A stretch of 64,000 nucleotides of DNA from F23-D06 sp963603365 (GCA_963603365.1 CAVCMI010000008.1:1-64000), one strand, 5' to 3'. Counted from the first letter of the stretch, positions 45,718-54,430 are shown. Numbers and translations are program-made. Notes: generated from the letters alone by a model not told the origin.

Positions 45718-46122
45718 TTATTGTTTTTCTTCTGTTTTTTTCGTTTGCTGACTGCTTTTTTTCATCTCTTCGATCTCCTTAAGCACTTTTTTCCGCGCTT
45801 TTTTCATCCTGCGGAACTCTTTCTCCACCAACGTGCTGTTCCATCGATATACTATCATGTAATGCACGAGGAGAATCAGGAACCATACCACCGTAATGCA
45901 AACCGATGTCTTAAGGATAGCGTCTGCAATGGTCTCGTTGGTCACAATAGCGTTGAAGATTGTAAACCACAAGCACCAAAGCACGAGATTTACGATAACA
46001 AATACCGTAAGATGGATTTTGAATGACACCCGTCCTACTGCCACGCTTCTCATTTGTTTTTCTTCCTCTGCGGGGATAGGGGGTTCTTCGTTGGTCTGGT
46101 TTTTAACTTTTTCTTCTTCCAT
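45718..46122 (-). CDS. 2TM domain-containing membrane protein
   Basis: A 134-residue protein with two spans (IHLTVFVIVNLVLWCLWFTI and ILKTSVCITVVWFLILLVHY), and a basic, Lys-rich C-terminal coil (RRMKKARKKVLKEIEEMKKS). This fits the Bacteroidota 2TM family, whose function is unknown and which sometimes is fused to histidine kinases. It lies between pyrH (21 nt) and frr (24 nt), so it is probably co-expressed with translation genes; a role there is not established. Confidence 0.85.
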   Translation of the reverse strand: MEEEKVKNQTNEEPPIPAEEEKQMRSVAVGRVSFKIHLTVFVIVNLVLWCLWFTIFNAIVTNETIADAILKTSVCITVVWFLILLVHYMIVYRWNSTLVEKEFRRMKKARKKVLKEIEEMKKSSQQTKKTEEKQ

Positions 46123-46143
46123 AATAAAAAAACGGGGAATAGG

Positions 46144-46848
46144 TCAGTGAAGCAACGTTCCGATAGGCTCGCCATTGAGCACCTTAAGCAGGTTCCCGGG
46201 GCGGTTGGCATCATAAACATAGACTGGCATATTATTCTCCTTGCAGAGTGTAAATGCAGTCATATCCATAATTTTCAAGTGTTTAGAATACGCTTCGTCA
46301 AATGAGAGGTCGGAATACTTCTTGGCGGCGGGGTCTTTTTCGGGGTCGGCGGTATAGACGCCGTCCACGCGAGTTCCCTTCAGCAGCAAGTCGGCTTTAA
46401 TTTCCACCGCTCTCAGGGCTGCGCCGGAATCGGTGGTGAAGAAAGGGTTGCCTGTGCCGCCGCCGAGTATGACAACGTGTCCGTTTTCGAGCAGACGTAC
46501 GGCTTTTCTCCACGAAGTTTTCTCTGCTATGCTTTCGATTCCGACGGCAGAGAGTACTGTCGCCTGCACTTGCAGTTCTTCGAGCACAGCCTGCAGAGCC
46601 ATTGCGTTGATGACGGTGGCGAGCATTCCCATTTGGTCGCCTTGCCGACGGTCGAAGCCTTTGCCGGCGCCTTGCACGCCACGGAAAATATTGCCGCCGC
46701 CGATGACCACGCCAACCTGCACGCCCTCCACAACTGCCGATTTTATCTCTGATGCAAAATGACGAACCATTTTGTATTCAATGCCATAGTTGTCATCCCC
46801 CATCAAAGATTCGCCGCTCAGCTTTAAAAGAATACGTCTATACTTCAT
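46144..46848 (-). CDS. pyrH: Uridylate kinase
   Basis: A 234-residue UMP kinase of the amino acid kinase fold. It has the N-terminal phosphate loop ILLKLSGESLMG, GVVIGGGNIFRG, and GGGTGNPFFTTDSGAALRA. It converts UMP to UDP as a hexamer, with GTP activation and UTP inhibition known in the family. Promoter box at 46865-46872 precedes it. rpsB-tsf, the common upstream neighbours, are not here. Confidence 0.97.
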   Translation of the reverse strand: MKYRRILLKLSGESLMGDDNYGIEYKMVRHFASEIKSAVVEGVQVGVVIGGGNIFRGVQGAGKGFDRRQGDQMGMLATVINAMALQAVLEELQVQATVLSAVGIESIAEKTSWRKAVRLLENGHVVILGGGTGNPFFTTDSGAALRAVEIKADLLLKGTRVDGVYTADPEKDPAAKKYSDLSFDEAYSKHLKIMDMTAFTLCKENNMPVYVYDANRPGNLLKVLNGEPIGTLLH

Positions 46849-46864
46849 AGAAAGAATTTGAGTG

Positions 46865-46872
46865 CAAAAATA
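46865..46872 (-). promoter_or_regulatory. -7 promoter element (TATTTTTG) of pyrH operon
   Basis: Minus-strand TATTTTTG followed by CACTC, 16 nt upstream of the ATG at 46848. It overlaps the T-run of the preceding terminator. Confidence 0.6.
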
Positions 46873-46908
46873 TAAAAAAAAGGCTCTCCCTGTTCCGGTT
46901 GAGCCTTT
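46872..46908 (-). terminator. Rho-independent terminator of the rpsF-rpsR-rplI operon
   Basis: On the minus strand AAAAGGCTC pairs with GAGCCTTTT over a 14-nt loop and continues into a T-run. It lies 25 nt after the rplI stop. Confidence 0.9.
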
Positions 46909-46932
46909 TGCTATAAAAAAATAAATAAGTCT

Positions 46933-47391
46933 TTACTCTTGTTCTGCTACGACATTGATATTGAGCATAACCTTGTTGAAGTCCTTGTGAAGGTTCACCG
47001 TGGCGGTATATTTGCCCAATTCCTTGATACGGTCTTCGTGCAGGATGATTTTACGTCTGTCGATATCGATATCGTGTTGTTCTTTCAGTGCGTTAGCCAC
47101 AGCGATAGCGGTAACGGAACCGAAAATCGTGCCCTTTTCAGAAGCTTTCGTGGCGACTGTAACCTCAAGGCCTTCGATTTTCCCGGCCATGAACTCGGCC
47201 TCTTTTCTGATCTTTTCAGCCTTGTAAGCGCGCTGCTTCAGGGTTTCGGCCAGCATTTTCTTTTTGGCGGGTGTAGCAAGTTCTGCATAGCCCATAGGAA
47301 TGAGGTAATTGCGGGCATAGCCGTCCTTAACCTTTACGAGGTCATCGGCATATCCCAGATTGTTTACGTCTTGTTTCAATATAATTTCCAT
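46933..47391 (-). CDS. rplI: 50S ribosomal protein L9
   Basis: A 152-residue L9. The N-terminal domain MEIILKQDVNNLGYADDLVKV and the NYLIPMGYAELAT block are typical, followed by the connecting helix and a C-terminal domain. It binds 23S rRNA at the base of the L1 stalk. Last gene of the S6-S18-L9 operon. Confidence 0.97.
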   Translation of the reverse strand: MEIILKQDVNNLGYADDLVKVKDGYARNYLIPMGYAELATPAKKKMLAETLKQRAYKAEKIRKEAEFMAGKIEGLEVTVATKASEKGTIFGSVTAIAVANALKEQHDIDIDRRKIILHEDRIKELGKYTATVNLHKDFNKVMLNINVVAEQE

Positions 47392-47405
47392 GTCAATTCC
47401 TCCTG

Positions 47406-47678
47406 TTAGTTAGATTTCAAATTATCGGTCACGAATGGGAGCAATGCCAAGTGGCGAGCTCTTTTGACGGCCTGGGCCACTTTTTTCTGGTATTTCAGAG
47501 AAGTACCCGTAAGGCGTCTTGGCAGTATCTTGCCCTGCTCATTCACAAATTTCTTCAAAAACTCACCGTCTTTATAATCGATGTATTTTATACCGCTTTT
47601 CTTGAAACGGCAATATTTCTTTTTCTTGATGTCCACTGCAACAGGTGCAATGTATTTGATGTCTGATTGCTGTGCCAT
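47406..47678 (-). CDS. rpsR: 30S ribosomal protein S18
   Basis: A 90-residue S18 with the conserved IKYIDYKDGEFLKKFVNEQG segment and GKILPRRLTGTSLKYQKKVA. It pairs with S6 on the small-subunit platform. It starts 2 nt after the rpsF stop. No CxxC zinc motif is seen, so this is the zinc-independent form. Confidence 0.97.
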   Translation of the reverse strand: MAQQSDIKYIAPVAVDIKKKKYCRFKKSGIKYIDYKDGEFLKKFVNEQGKILPRRLTGTSLKYQKKVAQAVKRARHLALLPFVTDNLKSN

Positions 47679-47680
47679 AA

Positions 47681-48094
47681 TTATTCTGCTTGTTCAGTTT
47701 TGTTAGACTCGTTGTTAACTTCTGGCTGTTCTACAGCGGCCGTCTCTTTCTCGGCGGCTTTCTGGCTTCTGTTTGCACGTCTCTTCTCGGCGTATGCGAT
47801 GGCGTATTTGTCCATGCTGACCGTCAGGAAGCGCATGATGCGTTCGTCGCGGCGGTATTGAAGTTCAAGGTCTGCAATAACGCTTGGCTCTGCCTTGAAC
47901 TCGAACAGGTGATAGAAGCCTGACGATTTTTTCTGAATAGGATACTCCAACTTGCGGAGTCCCCAATTCTCCTGATGAACGATTTCTGCACCTTTGTCGG
48001 TGAGAATCTTTTCAAATTTCTGTACCGTTTCCTTCATCTGATCTTCAGACAAAACGGGTGTCATAATGAAAACGGTTTCGTACTGATTTACCAT
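47681..48094 (-). CDS. rpsF: 30S ribosomal protein S6
   Basis: A 137-residue S6 with NQYETVFIMTPVLSEDQMKE and LRKLEYPIQKKSSGFYHLFE. An Ala/Glu-rich tail (about 110-137) extends past the ferredoxin-like core, as in many Bacteroidota. First gene of the S6-S18-L9 operon. I did not find a convincing S6:S18-binding leader RNA in the 50-nt leader. Confidence 0.97.
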   Translation of the reverse strand: MVNQYETVFIMTPVLSEDQMKETVQKFEKILTDKGAEIVHQENWGLRKLEYPIQKKSSGFYHLFEFKAEPSVIADLELQYRRDERIMRFLTVSMDKYAIAYAEKRRANRSQKAAEKETAAVEQPEVNNESNKTEQAE

Positions 48095-48143
48095 AATTTA
48101 AACTTGTAAATTGTTATGATTTTTGTTTTAAAAAATTGAGGTG

Positions 48144-48151
48144 CAAAAATA
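48144..48151 (-). promoter_or_regulatory. -7 promoter element (TATTTTTG) of rpsF operon
   Basis: Minus-strand TATTTTTG followed by CACCTC, 49 nt upstream of the ATG at 48094. Confidence 0.6.
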
Positions 48152-48186
48152 CACTTTTTCTCCAATCATCCGTCCCCATGCAAAAT

Positions 48187-49212
48187 TTACTTGTCCACCT
48201 CTTTCAGTCTGTCGCGGTTACGCAGGATGTCGATGGCCAAATAGATGGCATTGCGCATGGACTGTCCGTCGGCGGTGTTCTTTCCGGCGATGTCGTAAGC
48301 GGTGCCATGAGCCGGCGAAGTGCGCACCACCGGCAGTCCGGCAGTGAAGTTTACGCCATCTTTCGCAATCATCTTGAACGGTATCATTCCTTGGTCGTGA
48401 TACATTGCCAGCACGCCGTCAAACTTCGTGTACTTGCCGGAAGAAAAGAAGCCGTCGGCCGGGAACGGTCCGAACACATTGACCTTGTTGCCGAAAGCCT
48501 CCGCAATGGCCGGGCGTATGATTTCGTCCTCTTCATTGCCAAGCAGACCGTCGTCGCCGGCATGGGGGTTGAGCGAAAGCACCGCTATCGTCGGGTTCGT
48601 CAAGGCAAAGTCCTGCAACAACGATGTCCTCATAATGTCAATCTTCTGCAAAACCAAATCCTTGGTCAGCGCCGAAGACACCTCGCTGACGGGCAGGTGG
48701 TTCGTCACAAAACCTACACGGAGCTGTTCGGAAACCATCATCATCATCGACTTGTTCTTTCCGCCGAAATAATATTCGAAAAACTCTGTCTGTCCATGAA
48801 ACTTGAACTTGTCAGATTGTATGTTCTTTTTGTTGACGGGTGCCGTTACAATGGCATCTATCTGCTTGTTTTTCAAATCTTTTCCAGCCACATACAAAGC
48901 TCTTTCCGCCAACTGTCCTGCAATCTTGGTTGAAGTGCCGAGTTCTATCTTCACCTCTTCGTCGAGCAGGTTCAGCAGATTAGGGCGTTTCATCGACATT
49001 TGACCCAAGTTCTTGATAAATTGGAACGAGAACTCCGGCAAGTCCATATACTTTTTGTGGTATGACGCGGCTTTAGCCAAACCATAGACCACGGGGGTGC
49101 ACAATTCCATCATAGAATTGTCTGCCAGCGCCTTGATAATGACCTCGTATCCGATTCCGTTGAGGTCGCCGTGCGTAATTCCTATTTTGTAAAATGACTG
49201 ATTGTCTGCCAT
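48187..49212 (-). CDS. pdxA: 4-hydroxythreonine-4-phosphate dehydrogenase
   Basis: A 341-residue PdxA, an NAD- and metal-dependent enzyme of the DXP-dependent pyridoxal phosphate pathway. It has ITHGDLNGIGYEVIIKAL at the start, metal-ligand His residues in LSLNPHAGDDG and LAMYHDQGMIPFKM, and VRTSPAHGTAYDIAG. It lies 15 nt after infB and is probably transcribed with nusA-infB, linking vitamin synthesis to a translation operon without an obvious functional reason. Confidence 0.95.
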   Translation of the reverse strand: MADNQSFYKIGITHGDLNGIGYEVIIKALADNSMMELCTPVVYGLAKAASYHKKYMDLPEFSFQFIKNLGQMSMKRPNLLNLLDEEVKIELGTSTKIAGQLAERALYVAGKDLKNKQIDAIVTAPVNKKNIQSDKFKFHGQTEFFEYYFGGKNKSMMMMVSEQLRVGFVTNHLPVSEVSSALTKDLVLQKIDIMRTSLLQDFALTNPTIAVLSLNPHAGDDGLLGNEEDEIIRPAIAEAFGNKVNVFGPFPADGFFSSGKYTKFDGVLAMYHDQGMIPFKMIAKDGVNFTAGLPVVRTSPAHGTAYDIAGKNTADGQSMRNAIYLAIDILRNRDRLKEVDK

Positions 49213-49227
49213 GCTTTAATAATCCTG

Positions 49228-52191
49228 TTATTTGTTTGCGTTATAGGCGACTTCGTACTCTTCGAAGCCTTCAATGATGTCGCCCACTTTAATATCGTTG
49301 CATCCGTCGATGTTCAGGCCGCAATCCTGCCCTGCCACCACCTCCTTGACATCGTCTTTGAAGCGGCGCAGCGACCCGAGTTTGCCGGTATAGATAACGA
49401 TACCGTCGCGTATAAGCCTGATGCGTCCTGATCGTTGCAATTTGCCGTCGAGCACCATACAGCCGGCGATGTTGCCCACCTTGGAAATATGGAACACTTC
49501 GCGGACTTCGATGTTGCAGACCACCTTTTCGCGTATTTCGGGAGAGTGCATGCCGGCGATAGCATCCTTGATTTCGTTGATAGCGGTATAGATAATGGAA
49601 TAGGTTCTGATGTCTATCTGCTCTGCCTCTGCCATCTTGCGGGCGTTGGCGGACGGGCGCACCTGGAATGCCACAATGAGGGCATTGGAGGCGGCGGCGA
49701 GCATAACGTCCGTTTCGGTCACCATACCGACTGACTTATGGATGACGTTGACCTGCACCTGTTCCGTGGACAGTTTAAGCAGCGAGTCGGCCAGGGCCTC
49801 GACAGACCCGTCGACATCGCCCTTGACGATGATGTTGAGTTCTTTGAAGTCGCCGATAGCGATTCTGCGGCCGATTTCTTCCAACGTAATATGCTTCTGT
49901 GTCCGGAGTCCCATCTCGCGAGTGAGGCGGAACCTCTTCGTCGCAACGGTGCGGGCTTCTTGCTCCGTATCACACACTTTGAACGTGTCTCCGGCCTGCG
50001 GTGCGCCGTTCAGACCCAACAGAAGCACCGGTGTGGCGGGTCCTGCCGACTTGACAGGCTGGTTGCGCTCATTGAACATAGCCTTCACCTTTCCGTAGTA
50101 ATTGCCGGCCAGGATAGCGTCACCAATGCGGAGCGTGCCGTTTTGCACCAGCACTTTGGCTTCGTAGCCGCGTCCCTTGTCGAGCAGCGACTCGATGACG
50201 GCGCCCGTGCCGTTGCGGTTCGGATTCGCCCTCAAGTTCAGCATTTCAGCCTCCAGCAGCACCTTCTCAAGCAAATCCTTGACATGGTCGCCGTGTTTGG
50301 CGTCAATCTCCTGACATTGGTATTTTCCGCCCCAGTCCTCCACCAGAATGTTCATATTGGCAAGTTCCTCCTTGATCTTCTCCGGATTGGCATTAGGCTT
50401 GTCTATCTTTGTAATGGCAAACACCATCGGCACACCGGCTGCCTGTGCGTGGTTGATGGCTTCCACCGTTTGAGGCATAACAGCATCGTCTGCGGCGATG
50501 ACTATGATACAGAGGTCTGTGATTTTGGCGCCGCGGGCACGCATTGCCGTAAAGGCCTCGTGTCCGGGCGTATCCAGGAACGTGATCTTCCTGCCGTCTG
50601 AAAGTTGTACCAAATAGGCTCCGATGTGCTGCGTAATGCCGCCGGCCTCTCCCGCAATCACATTCGTTTTGCGGATATAGTCAAGGAGCGAAGTCTTGCC
50701 GTGGTCCACGTGTCCCATAACGGTAATTATCGGGTGACGCGGTTCGAGGTCTTCTTCATTGTCTGTGTCCGTCTGCGCGTCCTCCACGTCGGCACCGATA
50801 AATTCGACTTGGAAACCAAACTCTTCGGCAAGCAGCGTTATCGTCTCGGCATCAAGCCGCTGGTTTATGGAAACGAAGAGTCCGATGCTCAAGCAGGTGG
50901 AGATAATCTCGTTCACCTCCTTGTTCATCAGCGTTGCCAATTCGTTTGCAGTCAGGAACTCCGTCACTTTGAGCACTTTCTGGCTCTCTATGGCTTGCTG
51001 TTCCTGTTCCTCCATACGTTCGTGTATCAGCTGCCGTTTCTCTTTTCTTCTTTTCGAGGACTTGGTCTTTCCCGCCGGTTCCAGCCGTTGTTTTGTTTCC
51101 TTTATTCGGCGTTGGATATCTTCGGGAGAAATTTCCGTCTTTTCCGGTTCGCTCTTTTTCTTGTTGTCATCACGGCCGGCATTGTTTCCCGTCTTTGCGC
51201 CCGGGCTCTGTTTCAGGATGCGCTTCCGTTTCTTCTTTTTCTTGTCGTCATTGCTGCCGTGTCCATTGTCCTGTTTCTTCGAGGGGTCTTTCGTCTTTTC
51301 TACAGGCAGTTCGATTTTGCCCATAATCTTAGGGCCTTGGATTTTCTCCACACGCGTTTCGATGAACTCGACTTCCCGGTCTGCCCGTCCCAACGGACTG
51401 GCAACAGGCTTCGGCGCAGATGCGGGGGCGGTTGCCGGTTTTGGACCGACGGGGTTCTCTCCGGCTTTTTCTTCTGTTGCCTTTGGACCCGTCTCTTTCT
51501 TCTTCTTGTTCAAAGCAGAAAGGTCAATCGTATCAATGACCTTAGGCTGTTCCAGTACAGGAACGACTGTCTCAATCTGTTGAGGCCCTTTAATATCCTC
51601 TGCAGGTTTCGATATCTCTGGCGTTGCAGTCTCGGGTTCCGCTGGGTGTTCTGCCGGCTTAGATTCTTCTGCAGGGGCTGGGATTTCTGCCGCCACAGGA
51701 GGTTCCGGAGCAGGAGCAGGTTCCTCTTTTTCGGGCATCTCTTTCGGAGCGGCATCCTTTTTAGGCTTTTTCTTGGCATCCAGGTCTTGCAGATCTATCT
51801 TCCCAAGCACTTTAGGAGTCGGTATTTCCGTATCAATATGTTGTGGAGGATTGATAATAGAAGTGTTCTTGATGATGAGGTTCTCCTCAACAGGCTCGTC
51901 GCGCTCCTCTTTCTCCTTAACAGGGGCGTTTTTCTCCTTGGCTTTGTTTTCGGACTTCGACTTGGCCACAAACGTTCCGATCTCAATCTTGTCGGCTTCC
52001 GACTTGATATGTTTCTCCTTGCCATACTCACGGAGAAGCAGATCGTACATCTCCTCTGTCAGTTTGGTATTCCTGTCCTCTTTGATTTCAATGTTTTTCT
52101 TCTTGAACAGGGCAACAATCGTTTCGACGGAGACATTGAACTCACTGGCGGCCTTGCCTAAACGTGGTATTTTTCTTTTTTCCTCTGACAT
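49228..52191 (-). CDS. infB: Translation initiation factor IF-2
   Basis: A 987-residue IF-2. Residues 1 to about 60 are the IF2-N domain. About 60-400 form a long, Pro/Glu/Lys-rich variable linker. The G domain starts near residue 492 with MGHVDHGKTSLLDYI, then DTPGHEAF and NKxD-type TKIDKPN, followed by domains II-IV ending IKVGDIIEGFEEYEVAYN. It places initiator tRNA on the 30S subunit and promotes subunit joining. It follows nusA by 59 nt. Length is typical of Bacteroidota with extended linkers. Confidence 0.97.
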   Translation of the reverse strand: MSEEKRKIPRLGKAASEFNVSVETIVALFKKKNIEIKEDRNTKLTEEMYDLLLREYGKEKHIKSEADKIEIGTFVAKSKSENKAKEKNAPVKEKEERDEPVEENLIIKNTSIINPPQHIDTEIPTPKVLGKIDLQDLDAKKKPKKDAAPKEMPEKEEPAPAPEPPVAAEIPAPAEESKPAEHPAEPETATPEISKPAEDIKGPQQIETVVPVLEQPKVIDTIDLSALNKKKKETGPKATEEKAGENPVGPKPATAPASAPKPVASPLGRADREVEFIETRVEKIQGPKIMGKIELPVEKTKDPSKKQDNGHGSNDDKKKKKRKRILKQSPGAKTGNNAGRDDNKKKSEPEKTEISPEDIQRRIKETKQRLEPAGKTKSSKRRKEKRQLIHERMEEQEQQAIESQKVLKVTEFLTANELATLMNKEVNEIISTCLSIGLFVSINQRLDAETITLLAEEFGFQVEFIGADVEDAQTDTDNEEDLEPRHPIITVMGHVDHGKTSLLDYIRKTNVIAGEAGGITQHIGAYLVQLSDGRKITFLDTPGHEAFTAMRARGAKITDLCIIVIAADDAVMPQTVEAINHAQAAGVPMVFAITKIDKPNANPEKIKEELANMNILVEDWGGKYQCQEIDAKHGDHVKDLLEKVLLEAEMLNLRANPNRNGTGAVIESLLDKGRGYEAKVLVQNGTLRIGDAILAGNYYGKVKAMFNERNQPVKSAGPATPVLLLGLNGAPQAGDTFKVCDTEQEARTVATKRFRLTREMGLRTQKHITLEEIGRRIAIGDFKELNIIVKGDVDGSVEALADSLLKLSTEQVQVNVIHKSVGMVTETDVMLAAASNALIVAFQVRPSANARKMAEAEQIDIRTYSIIYTAINEIKDAIAGMHSPEIREKVVCNIEVREVFHISKVGNIAGCMVLDGKLQRSGRIRLIRDGIVIYTGKLGSLRRFKDDVKEVVAGQDCGLNIDGCNDIKVGDIIEGFEEYEVAYNANK

Positions 52192-52250
52192 ATTGATTTT
52201 TAAAAGCTTGCAAATGTTTACGTTGACAATTGGACCTTTCTTGGAACTGG

Positions 52251-53498
52251 TTATTCGGCAATGTCCAGTTCTTCCTTGACGGCTGCAATCATAGCATCTA
52301 CGGTCTCTTCTTCGAGGTCGGTGCGTTTGATCAGTTCGTTGCGGTCAATGGCCAACACGCTCTTGGCGGTATCGCAGCCGATACCGACGAAGGCATCGAT
52401 CACCCACTGGTCAAACACATCCGAAAATTCGGTCAACGGCACATCCTCTTCTTGTGCGACATCGTCTCTGAACACGTCAATCTCGTAGCCTGAAAGCTTG
52501 GATGCCAACTTGATGTTGTAGCCGCCCTTTCCGATGGCAAGGGAGACTTGGTCGGATTTCATATACACGTTGGCGGTTTTGTTTTCCTCGTCGAGTTCGA
52601 TAGAAGAGATCTTGGCGGGGCTCAGCGACCTGGAAATGAGCAGTTCGTTGTTGGAAGTATAGTTAATGATATCGATATTCTCGTTTCTGAGTTCGCGCAC
52701 GATGCTATGGATACGGCTTCCCTTCATGCCGACGCATGCGCCCACGGGGTCGATGCGGTCGTCAAAAGACTCCACCAGCACCTTAGCGCGCTCACCCGGG
52801 GCACGCACCACGTTTTTGATGGTAATGAGACCGTCATAGATTTCCGGAATCTCGCTTTCCATCAAGCGTTCCAGAAAAACCGGGGAGGTTCTGGAGATGA
52901 TGATGCGCGGTGAAGAAGACTGCACCTCCACACGTGCGACAACGGCCGTCAGCGTGTCGCCCTTTTTGTATTTGTCGGCAGGTATCTGCTCTGACTTCGG
53001 AAGAACGAGTTCCACATGGTCTTCATCGTAAACCAGGATTTCCTTGCGCCAAACCTGGTTTACCTCTCCGCTGACCAACTCGCCTATACGGTGTTCATAT
53101 TTCTTGTAAATCACATCCTTCTCATATTCCATGATCTTGGAACTCAGATTCTGGCGCAGGGCCAGGATCTCGCGCCGCGCAAAGTCTGACAACTTGATCT
53201 TCTTGACGAGTTCCTCACCGATTTCGAAGTCCGGTTCAACTTTGATGGCATCGGAAAGCGCAATCTGATTCCCTTCGTCCTCAACCTCTCCGTCCTCAAC
53301 AATCTCAAGCGTGTGCTGAATCTCCAGATCTCCGCGGTCAACGTTCACGATGATGTCAAATTTGGCATCCGGGCCGTATTTCTTGAGCAGAGCAGATCGG
53401 AACACGTCTTCCAGTATGTGCATCAGCGTCTCACGGTCTATGCTCTTGGATTCTTTGAATTCCGCAAAGGTGTCGATAAGATTTACATGTTCTTCCAT
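52251..53498 (-). CDS. nusA: Transcription termination/antitermination factor NusA
   Basis: A 415-residue NusA: N-terminal polymerase-binding domain (about 1-125), S1 domain (about 130-200), KH1 and KH2 (about 200-345, with GACVGMKGSRIHSIVRELRN and AIGKGGYNIKLASKLSGYEI), and a short C-terminal tail (DQWVIDAFVGIGCDTAKSVL). It lacks the E. coli-type second acidic repeat, as is normal for this phylum. rimP, which usually precedes nusA, is absent; tRNA-Gln with its own terminator lies upstream instead. Confidence 0.96.
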   Translation of the reverse strand: MEEHVNLIDTFAEFKESKSIDRETLMHILEDVFRSALLKKYGPDAKFDIIVNVDRGDLEIQHTLEIVEDGEVEDEGNQIALSDAIKVEPDFEIGEELVKKIKLSDFARREILALRQNLSSKIMEYEKDVIYKKYEHRIGELVSGEVNQVWRKEILVYDEDHVELVLPKSEQIPADKYKKGDTLTAVVARVEVQSSSPRIIISRTSPVFLERLMESEIPEIYDGLITIKNVVRAPGERAKVLVESFDDRIDPVGACVGMKGSRIHSIVRELRNENIDIINYTSNNELLISRSLSPAKISSIELDEENKTANVYMKSDQVSLAIGKGGYNIKLASKLSGYEIDVFRDDVAQEEDVPLTEFSDVFDQWVIDAFVGIGCDTAKSVLAIDRNELIKRTDLEEETVDAMIAAVKEELDIAE

Positions 53499-53555
53499 TT
53501 TTATCCGTTTAATGTTATTGTGTCTTTTTTATTACCTTTATTATCAATCATTTAT

Positions 53556-53586
53556 GAAAAAACTCCCACCTTACCGGGTGAGAGTT
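53556..53586 (-). terminator. Terminator after tRNA-Gln
   Basis: On the minus strand ACTC-t-CACC, loop CGGTAA, GGTG-g-GAGT then TTTTTT. It lies just after the tRNA 3' end, so nusA needs its own promoter in the 57 nt before its ATG; none fits TAnnTTTG well. Confidence 0.8.
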
Positions 53587-53592
53587 CGTTCG

Positions 53593-53663
53593 TTGAGCTA
53601 GCAGGATTCGAACCTACACAGACAGTACCAAAAACTGTAGTGCTACCGTTACACCATAGCTCA
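53593..53663 (-). tRNA. tRNA-Gln (TTG)
   Basis: Minus-strand cloverleaf: acceptor TGAGCTA/TAGCTCA, D arm GTGTAACGGTAGCAC, anticodon stem ACAGT/ACTGT with loop TTTTGGT giving anticodon TTG, and T arm GTAGGTTCGAATCCTGC. No CCA is encoded. It decodes CAA/CAG glutamine codons. Confidence 0.96.
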
Positions 53664-53688
53664 ATAGCCTTGGTAGTTTTTGAGGCTG

Positions 53689-53696
53689 CAAAACTA
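53689..53696 (-). promoter_or_regulatory. -7 promoter element (TAGTTTTG) of tRNA-Gln
   Basis: Minus-strand TAGTTTTG followed by CAGCC, 25 nt before the tRNA 5' end. Confidence 0.65.
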
Positions 53697-53819
53697 CACT
53701 TTTTTTCAATCGGCGGCATTTGCCTGAAAAAATATTTTCACAACGACGAAAAAAATGGCTTTCACCGCCTCTGCTGTTTGCGCACGGCCCTTCCTGTCAA
53801 TAAAACTTTAACAGTCAAT

Positions 53820-54239
53820 TCACAGGTCGCTGCCCGTTATCGTCATCTTATACTCTGCCACATTCTTGGAAACAGCACAATACGTCCAGCGTTCCGGCCG
53901 CCATAATTCCTTGTCTATTTGTTGGCCGTCAACGTAAAGATCGAAAACCAGAGCCCCAAACTGAAAGCTGAAATCCGATTGTATGCAATCAGCAACACTT
54001 GGGGATTCAAATGCAAAAGTCTTAACCCTCATCTCTTGATTCGGATTCAGGACAAGCCGGTCGGGATTTGGATACGCCGAAATCGTATATGGCAGGCTGT
54101 CTTTGAACTCCAATGTCAAGGTTTTGTCCGTTTCGTTTTTGACTATAAAATGGTAGAGAGAGATGGGTTCTGGTCTCCTATCGCATGAAACAAAAAGAAG
54201 TGCAAATACCCCTACAATCAAAAAATGTTTCCTTTTCAT
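53820..54239 (-). CDS. Small beta-rich lipoprotein, unknown function
   Basis: A 139-residue lipoprotein: MKRKHFLIVGVFALLFVSC gives Cys19. The mature part is mainly beta (SLYHFIVKNETDKTLTLEFK, FQFGALVFDLYVDGQQID), like an immunoglobulin-like or small sandwich domain. It lies downstream of a 37-residue lipoprotein and behind the promoter box at 54423. The family is not recognised. It is AT-richer than neighbouring housekeeping genes, as is common for accessory envelope genes. Confidence 0.75.
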   Translation of the reverse strand: MKRKHFLIVGVFALLFVSCDRRPEPISLYHFIVKNETDKTLTLEFKDSLPYTISAYPNPDRLVLNPNQEMRVKTFAFESPSVADCIQSDFSFQFGALVFDLYVDGQQIDKELWRPERWTYCAVSKNVAEYKMTITGSDL

Positions 54240-54275
54240 ATTGATAAATTATTTATTAATTATAAATCTGTCTGA

Positions 54276-54389
54276 TTACCACTTTGTCATTGTTTGAAAT
54301 CTGAGACCCACCCGAAAATTAGCAACGTCTTTATTACAAGAACACAGCACTATTGCTGTCAAAACTGCGATGGAAAAACTTTTTTTCAT
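54276..54389 (-). CDS. 37-residue lipoprotein-like peptide
   Basis: MKKSFSIAVLTAIVLCSC has the features of a lipoprotein signal (Lys-Lys, hydrophobic core, Cys18), leaving a mature tail of only about 20 residues (NKDVANFRVGLRFQTMTKW). A promoter box at 54423-54430 lies 34 nt upstream of its ATG, and the next lipoprotein gene starts 36 nt after its stop. It may be a genuine tiny lipoprotein or the shortened 5' end of a larger gene. Confidence 0.5.
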   Translation of the reverse strand: MKKSFSIAVLTAIVLCSCNKDVANFRVGLRFQTMTKW

Positions 54390-54422
54390 TGTATTTTGAA
54401 TTAATGTTTGATATATTGTTGG

Positions 54423-54430
54423 CAAAGGTA
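54423..54430 (-). promoter_or_regulatory. -7 promoter element (TACCTTTG) of the two small lipoprotein genes
   Basis: Minus-strand TACCTTTG followed by CCAAC, 34 nt upstream of the ATG at 54389. Confidence 0.6.

Noticed and set aside
50605..52161. Plus-strand open frame of 518 codons opposite infB
   Set aside because: Its Leu/Phe/Arg-rich translation reflects the complement of the Glu/Lys/Pro linker of IF-2; no independent evidence for a gene.
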